A stretch of 64,000 bases of DNA from Rhodopseudomonas sp. BAL398 (lineage in GTDB: Bacteria; Pseudomonadota; Alphaproteobacteria; Rhizobiales; Xanthobacteraceae): contig NZ_CP133111.1 in the NCBI RefSeq assembly GCF_033001325.1, positions 4,976,501-5,040,500 of the forward strand, read 5' to 3'. How positions within the stretch are numbered: the first letter of the stretch is position 1; the number at the start of each line of letters is the position of its first letter. Below, piece by piece: positions 7,753 through 15,467 of this stretch. The notes below the pieces were generated by a model. The model worked only from the letters and a program-made list of their open reading frames with translations. It had not been told where the DNA came from and searched no databases. The translations under genes were made by a program, and so were the position numbers.

Positions 7753-10533
7753 GTGCCCGCCGCCCGCAAAGCTCCCCCCGATCTTCTCCCCGACCATTTC
7801 CGGCAATGGTTCGCCTCGCGTGGCTGGGTGCCGCGCGAGCATCAATTGGCGTTGCTGCAGATGGCCCGCGACGACCGCTCCGCGCTGCTGATTGCGCCCA
7901 CCGGCGCCGGCAAGACGCTAGCGGGGTTTCTGCCGACGCTGGTGGAATTGGGCGCAAACCTCTCCCCGACCGCGGCGCCGCTTCACCTCTCCCCGCGCGA
8001 GACGCCTCTTCACCTCTCCCCACCGGGGAGAGGTCGGATTGCGAGCGCAGCGAGCGATCCGGGTGAGGGGGGCGATGACGACGTTTCGGACGATGCGACA
8101 GCGGCAACCGCGGCGCCCCCTCACCCGCCCGGCGCCGCTTCGCTGCGCCGGGCGACCTCTCCCCAGAGGGGAGAGGTGAAGAGCGCGTGGGGAGAGGTGA
8201 AGAGCGCGTCCACCGGACGCGGCGTCACCCGCAGCGGCGGGCTGCATACGCTGTACATCTCGCCGCTGAAGGCGCTGGCGGTCGATATCGCGCGCAACCT
8301 CGAGACGCCGATCGCCCAGATGCGGCTGCCGATCCGGGTCGAGACCCGCACCGGCGACACCCCGGTGTCGCGCCGCGCCCGGCAGCGCAAATATCCGCCC
8401 GACATCCTGCTGACCACGCCGGAGCAATTGGCGCTGCTGTTGTCCAGCGACGACGCGCCGTTCCTGTTCGCCTCGCTCAAGCGCATCGTGCTCGACGAAT
8501 TGCACGCGCTGGTGACCTCGAAGCGCGGCGATCTGCTGGCGCTGGGGCTGGCGCGGCTGTGGAAGATCGCGCCGCAGCTACGCGCGATCGGGCTGTCGGC
8601 GACGGTGGCGGAGCCGGACTCGCTGGCGCGGTTTCTGGTGCCGCAACCCGCGGGCGGCATCGTGGCCGCCGATATCGTCACCGCCGGCGGCGCGGCTCAG
8701 CCGGTGGTGGAGATGCTCGACACCAAGGAGCGATTGCCCTGGGCCGGGCATTCGGCCCGCCATGCGCTGCCGGAGATCTACGATCTGATCCGGCGCAACA
8801 AGACCAGCCTTGTGTTCGTCAACACCCGCAGCCAGGCCGAGATGCTGTTTCAGGAACTGTGGCGGATGAACGACGACAATCTCGCCATCGCGCTGCATCA
8901 TGGCTCGCTCGACGTCGCCCAGCGCCGCAAGGTCGAGGACGCGATGGCGGCGGGGAGGCTGCGCGGCGTGGTCTGCACCTCGTCGCTCGATCTAGGCGTC
9001 GATTGGGGCGATGTCGATCTGGTGATCAATGTCGGCGCGCCGAAGGGCGCGTCACGGCTGATGCAACGAATCGGCCGCGCCAATCACCGCATCGATGAGG
9101 CCTCGCGCGCGGTGCTGGTGCCGGCCAATCGCTTCGAGGTGCTGGAATGCAGCGTGGCGATCGACGCGGTCGCCGAGAACGCGCAGGACACACCGCCGCT
9201 GCGAATCGGCGCGCTCGACGTGCTGGCGCAGCACATTCTCGGTTGCGCCTGCGGCGCGCCGTTTTTGGCCGACGATCTCTATGCGGAAGTGCGGAGTGCG
9301 GCGCCCTATGCGGATCTGTCCCGCGCCGATTTCGACGACACGCTGGAGTTCGTCGCCACCGGCGGCTACGCGCTGAAAAGCTATGAGCGCTTCGCCCGCA
9401 TCAAGCAGGACAAAGCGGGCCATTGGCGCGTCACCAATCCGAAAGTGCGGCAAACCTATCGGCTCAATGTCGGCACCATCGTCGAGGAATCGATGCTGAA
9501 GGTGAAGCTGGTGCGCGGCCGCGGCCGCGGCTCTGGCGCCACCGGCGCGATCGCGCGCGGCGGCCGGATGCTCGGCCAGATCGAGGAATATTTCATCGAG
9601 AACCTGGTGGTCGGCGACACCTTCGTCTTTGGCGGCGAGGTGGTGCGCTACGAGGCGCTGATGGAGGACCAGGTCTATGTCTCCCGCGCCAACGACAAGG
9701 ACGCGCGGGTGCCGTCCTATATGGGCGGCAAATTTCCGCTCTCGACCTATCTGGCCGAGCGGGTGCGCAAACTGCTCGACGACAAGCGCGCCTGGGGCGC
9801 GCTGCCGCAGCAGGTGCGCGACTGGCTGAATTTGCAGGCCCACGCCTCGCGGGTGCCGGGCGTGCGCGAGCTGGTGGTCGAGAGTTTTCCGCGCGCCAAC
9901 AAATTCTATCTGGTGTGCTATCCGTTCGAGGGGCGGCTGGCGCATCAGACGCTCGGCATGCTGCTGACGCGGCGGCTGGAACGCGGTCGCGCCCGGCCGC
10001 TCGGCTTCGTCGCCAATGAATATGCGCTGGCGGTGTGGGGGCTGGGCGACGTCTCGCACATGATCCGCCACGGCCGGCTCGATCTCGACGCGCTGTTCGA
10101 TCCCGACATGCTGGGCGACGATCTCGAGGCCTGGCTCGCGGAGTCCGCATTGATGAAGCGGACGTTTCGAAGTTGCGCGGTGATCTCCGGGCTGATCGCG
10201 CGGCGCTCGACATCCGAGGAAAAGACCCGGCGCCAGGTGCTGTTCTCCACCGACCTGATCTATGACGTGCTTAACAAGCACCAGGGCGATCACGTGCTGC
10301 TGCGCGCCGCCCGCGCCGACGCCGCAAGCGGCCTGCTCGATATCAGGCGGTTGAGCGACATGCTGATGCGGATCCAGGGCCGCGTCGTCCACAAGGAACT
10401 CGACCGAGTGTCGCCTCTGGCGGTGCCGGTGATGCTGGAAATCGGCCGCGAAGCGGTGTACGGCGAAGCCTCCGACGAATTGCTGGCCGAAGCCGCCGAG
10501 GAACTGGTGCGCGAGGCGATGGGCGAGACATGA
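7753..10533 (+). CDS. Lhr-like DEXH helicase of the ligase-associated repair cluster, with in-frame repeat insertion
   Basis: A superfamily 2 helicase of 926 residues. Walker A is APTGAGKT (48-55), motif Ia lies in LYISPLKAL (about 167-175), the DEAD-type box is DELH (248-251), and motif VI lies in QRIGRANHR. The C-terminal half has the Lhr-type winged-helix and DUF1998-like architecture. The start is GTG at 7753; no ATG is better placed. Residues about 70-155, between motifs I and Ia, are low-complexity and encoded by a family D repeat with duplicated ends. The stop overlaps the PdeM start in an ATGA junction. It likely unwinds DNA or RNA-DNA for the ligase/exonuclease/PdeM repair set. Confidence 0.94.
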   Translation: MPAARKAPPDLLPDHFRQWFASRGWVPREHQLALLQMARDDRSALLIAPTGAGKTLAGFLPTLVELGANLSPTAAPLHLSPRETPLHLSPPGRGRIASAASDPGEGGDDDVSDDATAATAAPPHPPGAASLRRATSPQRGEVKSAWGEVKSASTGRGVTRSGGLHTLYISPLKALAVDIARNLETPIAQMRLPIRVETRTGDTPVSRRARQRKYPPDILLTTPEQLALLLSSDDAPFLFASLKRIVLDELHALVTSKRGDLLALGLARLWKIAPQLRAIGLSATVAEPDSLARFLVPQPAGGIVAADIVTAGGAAQPVVEMLDTKERLPWAGHSARHALPEIYDLIRRNKTSLVFVNTRSQAEMLFQELWRMNDDNLAIALHHGSLDVAQRRKVEDAMAAGRLRGVVCTSSLDLGVDWGDVDLVINVGAPKGASRLMQRIGRANHRIDEASRAVLVPANRFEVLECSVAIDAVAENAQDTPPLRIGALDVLAQHILGCACGAPFLADDLYAEVRSAAPYADLSRADFDDTLEFVATGGYALKSYERFARIKQDKAGHWRVTNPKVRQTYRLNVGTIVEESMLKVKLVRGRGRGSGATGAIARGGRMLGQIEEYFIENLVVGDTFVFGGEVVRYEALMEDQVYVSRANDKDARVPSYMGGKFPLSTYLAERVRKLLDDKRAWGALPQQVRDWLNLQAHASRVPGVRELVVESFPRANKFYLVCYPFEGRLAHQTLGMLLTRRLERGRARPLGFVANEYALAVWGLGDVSHMIRHGRLDLDALFDPDMLGDDLEAWLAESALMKRTFRSCAVISGLIARRSTSEEKTRRQVLFSTDLIYDVLNKHQGDHVLLRAARADAASGLLDIRRLSDMLMRIQGRVVHKELDRVSPLAVPVMLEIGREAVYGEASDELLAEAAEELVREAMGET
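7960..8218. repeat. Family D palindromic repeat inserted in frame in the helicase gene (D2)
   Basis: The left side has CTTCACCTCTCCCC twice (7981 and 8008, period 27). The right side has its inverse GGGGAGAGGTGAAG twice (8168 and 8189, period 21). The centre resembles the intergenic copies at 41661 and 52395. Both duplications are multiples of three, so the helicase frame is kept. Confidence 0.85.
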
Positions 10534-11516
10534 CGAGAGAATTCGATGCGGACGGATCTCGACACGAGCGGCTTTCTTCTCCCTCCCCAATTGCGGCAGG
10601 GCCATCGCAAATGAAAGTCTGCGGTCGCAGGAAGGATCACCCTCCCCTGGAGGGGGAGGGTCGCTCGCGCAGCGAGCGGGGTGGGGTGGCGAAGAGGTCA
10701 TCCGCCGTGCGCGCGGCTCACCCCACCCCGGCGGGCAGCGCGCTTCGCGCGCGACCCGCCGACCCTCCCCCTCAAGGGGAGGGTGAAGAGAGCTCCGATT
10801 CAATAGCCCGCCAAGATCCAGATGCGATTGCGCTGCCGCAAGGGGGAGGGGAGCCGTGCGTCAGCATCGCCGGCGTCGAGCTGTACGCCGATCTGTCGGG
10901 CGCGCTGTATTGGCAGGCCGAGCGGCTGCTGATCGTCTCCGACCTGCATCTGGAAAAGGGCTCGAGCTTTGCGATGCGCGGCGTGCTGCTGCCGCCTTAC
11001 GACACCGTGGCGACCCTGGGCCGGCTCGGCGCCGTGATCGCGCGCTACGATCCGCGCCGGGTGATCGCGCTCGGCGACAGTTTTCACGATCGCGAGGCGC
11101 ATGGCCGATTGTCGGACGGCAACCGCGACATCCTCGCCGCGCTGCAGGCGCGCCGCGACTGGATCTGGATTTCCGGCAATCACGATCCGGCGCTGCCGTC
11201 CGATCTCGGCGGCGCGGTGGCCAGCGATGTCGCCATCGGCGGCATCGTGTTTCGCCACGAGCCGACCGGCGCCAAGGGCGAGATCGCCGGCCATCTGCAT
11301 CCCAAGGCGCGGGTGTCGAATCGCGGCCGTTCCATCGAGCGGCGCTGCTTTGCCAGCGATGGAATGCGCGCGGTGATGCCGGCTTTCGGCGCCTATGCGG
11401 GCGGCTTGAACATCCGCGACGCCGCCTTCGCGCGGATCTTTCCGGCGCTGGATTTCGTCGCCCATCTGCTCGGCGATCACCGCCTGCACGCCATCGCGGC
11501 GGCGCGCTGCCGCTGA
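10530..11516 (+). CDS. pdeM: Ligase-associated metallophosphoesterase PdeM, with N-terminal repeat insertion
   Basis: A calcineurin-like nuclease/phosphatase of the ligase-associated cluster. The metal-binding motifs are all present: SDLHLEKG (about 137), GDSFHD, GNHD and GHLHPKA. The recognisable domain starts at CVSIAGVELYADLSGALYW near residue 110, so the first 109 residues are extra; the family normally starts only a few residues before this point. The extra part is encoded by a nested family D repeat. The ATG overlaps the helicase stop (ATGA). Either the original start was kept and the repeat landed just after it, or translation begins later; an internal ATG at residue 28 is not a better start. 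Confidence 0.9.
   Translation: MTREFDADGSRHERLSSPSPIAAGPSQMKVCGRRKDHPPLEGEGRSRSERGGVAKRSSAVRAAHPTPAGSALRARPADPPPQGEGEESSDSIARQDPDAIALPQGGGEPCVSIAGVELYADLSGALYWQAERLLIVSDLHLEKGSSFAMRGVLLPPYDTVATLGRLGAVIARYDPRRVIALGDSFHDREAHGRLSDGNRDILAALQARRDWIWISGNHDPALPSDLGGAVASDVAIGGIVFRHEPTGAKGEIAGHLHPKARVSNRGRSIERRCFASDGMRAVMPAFGAYAGGLNIRDAAFARIFPALDFVAHLLGDHRLHAIAAARCR
10563..10855. repeat. Nested family D repeat inserted in the pdeM 5' region (D3)
   Basis: The outer arms are CTCCCTCCCCAATTGCGGCA near 10577 and TGCCGCAAGGGGGAGGGGAG near 10835. Inside is a second element with arms CACCCTCCCCTGGAGGGGGA at 10639 and CCCTCAAGGGGAGGGTG ending near 10786. The inner element matches the intergenic copy at 47785-47938 along most of its length. 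It looks like one element inserted into another. Confidence 0.8.
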
Positions 11517-11612
11517 GCGGACTCATCCAACGACGCCGCGTTCGGCGTCACCTCTCCCATGGGAGAGGGGGCGCGCAGCCGCTGACTGAGGCGCACTATC
11601 TCATTTGAATTG

Positions 11613-11732
11613 GTCATTCCGGGGCGCGAGCAGCTTTGCTGCGAGCGAACCCGGAATCTCGCGGCCAATGTCAGCGCCCCACCCGCGGCGAGATTTCGGG
11701 TTCGCTCGCAAGTGCTCGCGCCCCGGAATGAC
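11613..11732. repeat. Family B palindromic repeat (B1)
   Basis: Begins GTCATTCCGGGGCGCGAGCA, contains GCGAGCGAACCCGGAATCTC and its inverse, and ends GCGCCCCGGAATGAC. Other copies are at 29665, 46818 and 53109. It lies between the convergent pdeM and TIGR02186 genes. Confidence 0.9.
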
Positions 11733-11782
11733 GAGGCTTGTGCGCCATCAGTCGAGCCGCGCATCGGCGGATGCGGCGCCGG

Positions 11783-12568
11783 CTAATCCTTCTTGAACAC
11801 GATCGATGCCATCCAGCCGGTCATCAGCGCCATCAGCGCCGTCATCAAGCCGTAGATCAGACCGTTATGCCGGGCCGCGGCGGCGACGAATTGCTCGAAG
11901 CCGACCTTGACGATTTCGAACGAGGTGGTGGTCTGCGTCACCAGCACGCCGTTGGAGAACGCCTTGATGTCGACGTCATAGCTGCCGATCGGCACCGAGG
12001 CCGGCAGCGGAATGCGGGTGCGGAACAGGCTCGGCGTCAGGAACTTCACCGCCGAGGTCTCCTCGCGGTAGAGGCCCTGCTCGGTGCGCAGCCGGACGAA
12101 GGCGCTGCGAAACACGTCGTCCGCCACCACATCCGCATAGTCGGTCCCGACCCGCTGGGTCAGCAGCACGTGATTGATCCCGATCTGCTGGCGCCGCCGC
12201 ACCTCGGGCGTCGCGATCTGCTCCAGCGGCCGGTCGGCGAACACCGCCAGATAGCCGGGCACCATCAGAAATTCCCGCGAATCGGTGTTGACCCAGATTC
12301 CGAATTTGCGCTCCTTGCGCCGCGTCACCAGGTCGGCACGCGGGCCGATCACGGTGACGACGATGTCGTAGCCGGTCTGCCGCACCGGCGCCGGACTGTC
12401 CTGCTCGACCGAGCCGAACAGCACCAATTCGCCGCCGGAATAATTCGGCGTCACGGTGACGCGGGTGTTGGAAACCGAGACGATCAGCTTTTCCGCCTGC
12501 GCGGCACCGAGCGGCACGGCCAGCACGGCGAGCAGGCAGATCAGGGCTGCGCGCGCGGCAAGCCTCAT
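11783..12568 (-). CDS. TIGR02186-type membrane-anchored protein
   Basis: A 261-residue protein conserved in alphaproteobacteria, function unknown. An N-terminal signal peptide ends near GAAQAEKL; a beta-rich extracytoplasmic part follows (VSVSNTRVTVTPNYSGGELVLFG in pieces); a single C-terminal membrane helix (GLIYGLMTALMALMTGWMAS) precedes the short cytoplasmic end FKKD. Its ATG overlaps the stop of the upstream TauE/SafE permease (ATGA). The two genes are a recurrent pair in this group, so the protein may support transport of a sulfur compound or act at the cell surface. That role is inference. Confidence 0.88.
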   Translation of the reverse strand: MRLAARAALICLLAVLAVPLGAAQAEKLIVSVSNTRVTVTPNYSGGELVLFGSVEQDSPAPVRQTGYDIVVTVIGPRADLVTRRKERKFGIWVNTDSREFLMVPGYLAVFADRPLEQIATPEVRRRQQIGINHVLLTQRVGTDYADVVADDVFRSAFVRLRTEQGLYREETSAVKFLTPSLFRTRIPLPASVPIGSYDVDIKAFSNGVLVTQTTTSFEIVKVGFEQFVAAAARHNGLIYGLMTALMALMTGWMASIVFKKD

Positions 12569-13488
12569 CCGGCGCCCCCCGCTTCGCGGATGGTGAATAG
12601 TTCGGCGGGGTGGATTCCGAGCTGGATCGCGAAGCGGATGCCGACCGACAGGATCAGCAATCCCAGCAGCAGCCGCAGCTGTTCGCCGCGAATCTTCTGC
12701 CCGGCGCGGGCCCCGAACTGGGCGCCGGTGACGCCGCCGATCATCAGGATCAGCGCCAGCACGGCGTCGACCAGATGGTTGGTGACGGCATGCAGCACGG
12801 TGGCGATCAGCATCGTCACCAGCGTCAGCACCATCGCGGTGCCGATCACCATGCCGGTCGGCACCCGCAGCAGGTAGATCATGATCGGAATCAGGATGAA
12901 GCTGCCGCCGATTCCCATCACCGCGCCGATGAAGCCGATCAGCAGGCCCACCGCCACGATCGGGATCACCGACAGATAGATCTTGGAGCGCTTGAAGCGC
13001 ACCTTCAGCGGCAGCGCGTCGATCCAGTTGCGGTTGCCGGAGCGGCGCAGCGCGGTCTCGCCGCGGCGGACCCGCAGCATGGCGCGGATGCCTTCCCAGA
13101 ACATCACGCCGCCGACCGTGGTCAGCAGCACGACGTATGACAACGCGATGACCAGATCGAGCTGGCCGAGCTCGCGCAGCAAGGTGAACAGCCAGACTCC
13201 CAGCGCGGTGCCGACTACGCCGCCACATAACAGCACCGCCGCCAGCGCCGGATCGATGGCGCGGCGGTGCCAATAGGCCAAGGCCCCGGAAAATGACGAG
13301 GCGGCGATATGACTGGCGACCGAGGCGACCGCGACGGCGGGCGCGATGCCGACGAAGATCAGCAGCGGCGTCATCAGGAATCCGCCGCCGATTCCGAACA
13401 TGCCGGAGACGAACCCGACTGCGGCGCCCATCGCCAGAATCAGCAGGACGTTGACCGGAATATCGGCGATCGGAAGATAAAGCTGCAC
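12565..13488 (-). CDS. TauE/SafE family permease
   Basis: A multi-pass inner-membrane protein of 307 residues, of the sulfite/organosulfonate exporter family. The two family repeats are visible: MGAAVGFVSGMFGIGGGFL near residue 18 and IGFIGAVMGIGGSFI near residue 180, each opening a bundle of membrane helices. The GTG at 13488 was chosen because it gives the usual N-terminus (VQLYLPIADIPVNVLL); an open frame continues to an ATG at 13641 but that extension is not membrane-like. The substrate is not known. It overlaps the downstream TIGR02186 gene. Confidence 0.88.
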   Translation of the reverse strand: MQLYLPIADIPVNVLLILAMGAAVGFVSGMFGIGGGFLMTPLLIFVGIAPAVAVASVASHIAASSFSGALAYWHRRAIDPALAAVLLCGGVVGTALGVWLFTLLRELGQLDLVIALSYVVLLTTVGGVMFWEGIRAMLRVRRGETALRRSGNRNWIDALPLKVRFKRSKIYLSVIPIVAVGLLIGFIGAVMGIGGSFILIPIMIYLLRVPTGMVIGTAMVLTLVTMLIATVLHAVTNHLVDAVLALILMIGGVTGAQFGARAGQKIRGEQLRLLLGLLILSVGIRFAIQLGIHPAELFTIREAGGAG

Positions 13489-13772
13489 GCGCGTTCGCTT
13501 CGGAGTTCTGCGCTGAGGCTGGATGAGGCCCTGACGCGGATTGATATACCGCGTCTTTGCATAACCGAAATCATCCGGCGCGGGGGTTAAAGAATCGGCG
13601 ACAGCCGCGATTTTTTGCCCGGATTGCCGCGCAATTATCAATTTGGTGAACGATCAAGCTTAACGCGCGGGCGTCTCGTCATCCGCCGCCGCGCCGATCG
13701 GCGCCGCCGATGCGGCGCGCCCGGCGTGACGAGTTCATCCGGCGTGCTGTGCGGCGGACACAGGGAGCCGGC

Positions 13773-14582
13773 CTATCGGCCGGAATATCGCTCCGCCATG
13801 TATCGGCCCGGAGAGGTGCCGAGCGTCTTGCGGAACATGGTGACGAAGCTCGGCACGCTCTCATAACCGAGGTCGGCGGCGACCTGCTGGATCGATGCGC
13901 CGCCGGCGAGCCATTGCACCGCGAGCATCACGCCGAGTTGCTGCCGCCAGCGTCCGAAGCTCATTCCGGTTTCGCGGCTGATCAGCCGCCCCAGCGTGCG
14001 CTCGCTCAGGCCGGCGCGCTTGGCCCAGCCCTGCAGCGAGCCGCGCTCCGCGGGCGCGGCCATCATGAGATCGACCAGATTGCGCAGTCGCGCGTCGGTC
14101 GGCATCGGCAGATGCAGATCCTCGACCTCGGCGGTCGCGATCTCGTCGAGCAGCACCGCCAGCAGCCGGGAATTGGCGCCGCCTTCATCATAGAACAGCG
14201 GCAGGCGGGCGGCGCGGAACAGCAATTCGCGCGCCAGGGGCGTCACCGCGACGGTGCAGCAGCGCTCCGGCAGGCCGGCATCGCTGCCGGGCGCGACGAA
14301 GGCGCTGTAGCCTTCCAGCGCGCCGGTCGCCTTGATGGCGTGCAGCGCGCCGCCCGGGATCCAGACCGCGCTGCGCGGCGGCACGATCCAAAGCCCGCCC
14401 TCGACCTGGCAACTGAGCGCGCCGCGCTGCACCAGCATGATCTGCCCCTTGGCATGGCGGTGCATGTCGAGCTCGATCGCGCCGATCCTGTTTGACGCGA
14501 TGCCATAGGTGACGACCGGGCGCGCGACCTCGTCGGGCTCGACCCAGTCGGACGCAACGGAGCTATCTGTGAGAATGGGCAT
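13773..14582 (-). CDS. AraC-family transcriptional regulator
   Basis: A 269-residue regulator. An N-terminal cupin-type sensor (MHRHAKGQIMLVQRGALSC and the PPRSAVWIPGG segment) precedes a C-terminal double helix-turn-helix domain with WAKRAGLSERTLGRLISRE and IQQVAADLGYESVPSFVTMF. This layout matches AraC proteins that sense small effectors through the cupin. The ATG at 14582 starts MPILTDSS; the frame is open further upstream into the divergent gene and was not used. It is divergent from the O-methyltransferase gene 136 bases away, its likely target (inference). Confidence 0.9.
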   Translation of the reverse strand: MPILTDSSVASDWVEPDEVARPVVTYGIASNRIGAIELDMHRHAKGQIMLVQRGALSCQVEGGLWIVPPRSAVWIPGGALHAIKATGALEGYSAFVAPGSDAGLPERCCTVAVTPLARELLFRAARLPLFYDEGGANSRLLAVLLDEIATAEVEDLHLPMPTDARLRNLVDLMMAAPAERGSLQGWAKRAGLSERTLGRLISRETGMSFGRWRQQLGVMLAVQWLAGGASIQQVAADLGYESVPSFVTMFRKTLGTSPGRYMAERYSGR

Positions 14583-14718
14583 TGTTCGACCTACCATAGC
14601 GCTTGGCGCGAATGGATAAGAATTTGTCCAGGCTTCGTAATGACGCCAATGCGGCCTCCCTTTACTCACACGGACAGGCGATGCCGAAGCGGTCTCGTCC
14701 TCACCGAAAGGGAAGTTC

Positions 14719-15414
14719 ATGACATTGCTGAGCAGCAAGCGCGTCGCGGAGACGCTCACCACACTCCACGCCGAGGCCGAGGCGGCGGATCATGACTTCG
14801 GGGTCGAGCTGATGGCGCGGCTCGAGGCGTCCGGGACTTCAATCGAGGAAGCGTTGGGCCAGTTGATCGCCGCCGAGCGGGCGGATTACCGGGCGACCTA
14901 TCGCGATCACGCCGAGCATTTCCTCGCGGTGTCGCCGGCCTATGGCCGCTTCCTTTACGCGATCGTGCGCGCCCGCAGGGCGACCCGGATCGTCGAGTTC
15001 GGCACATCGATGGGGATCTCGACGATCTATCTTGCGGCCGCGCTGCGCGACAATGGCGGCGGACAGCTGATCGGGTCCGAGATCGAACCCACCAAGGTGA
15101 CCCGGGCGCGGGCTCATCTCGAAGCGGCCGGGCTTGCCGATCTGGTGGAGATCCGCGAGGGCGATGCGCTCGACACGCTCAGGGACGTCGGCGGCGAGGT
15201 CGATGTTCTCTCGATCGACGGCGCGTTCTCGCTGTATCTGCCGGTGCTCAAACTGATCGAGCCGCGGCTCGCGCCCGGCGCTGTGATCCTCGGCGAGAAC
15301 GCCTTCGCGCAGGATTATCTCGATTACGTCCGCGCGCCTGCCAACGGCTATTTCTCCCGGCCGTTCGACATCGACGAAGGCCGCGGCAACGAATTCACCG
15401 TGCGGGTCGGCTGA
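14719..15414 (+). CDS. Class I SAM-dependent O-methyltransferase
   Basis: A 231-residue enzyme like the catechol/caffeoyl-CoA O-methyltransferase family. The SAM motif IVEFGTSMGISTIYLA starts near residue 92, then GSEIEPTKV and a VDVLSIDGAF segment supplying the acidic metal-site region. The substrate is unknown. It is divergent from the AraC regulator and convergent with the PodJ-like gene, so it is probably transcribed alone under AraC control. Confidence 0.88.
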   Translation: MTLLSSKRVAETLTTLHAEAEAADHDFGVELMARLEASGTSIEEALGQLIAAERADYRATYRDHAEHFLAVSPAYGRFLYAIVRARRATRIVEFGTSMGISTIYLAAALRDNGGGQLIGSEIEPTKVTRARAHLEAAGLADLVEIREGDALDTLRDVGGEVDVLSIDGAFSLYLPVLKLIEPRLAPGAVILGENAFAQDYLDYVRAPANGYFSRPFDIDEGRGNEFTVRVG

Positions 15415-15425
15415 GCTTGGCGCGG

Positions 15426-15451
15426 CCGGCGCCGCTGAATTGCGGCGCCGC
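15426..15451. terminator. Hairpin between convergent genes
   Basis: GGCGCCGC, loop TGAATT, GCGGCGCC, with flanking G/C pairs. No T-run follows on either side, so termination would be weak or factor-assisted. Confidence 0.5.
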
Positions 15452-15467
15452 GGCAGGACCAATGGGT

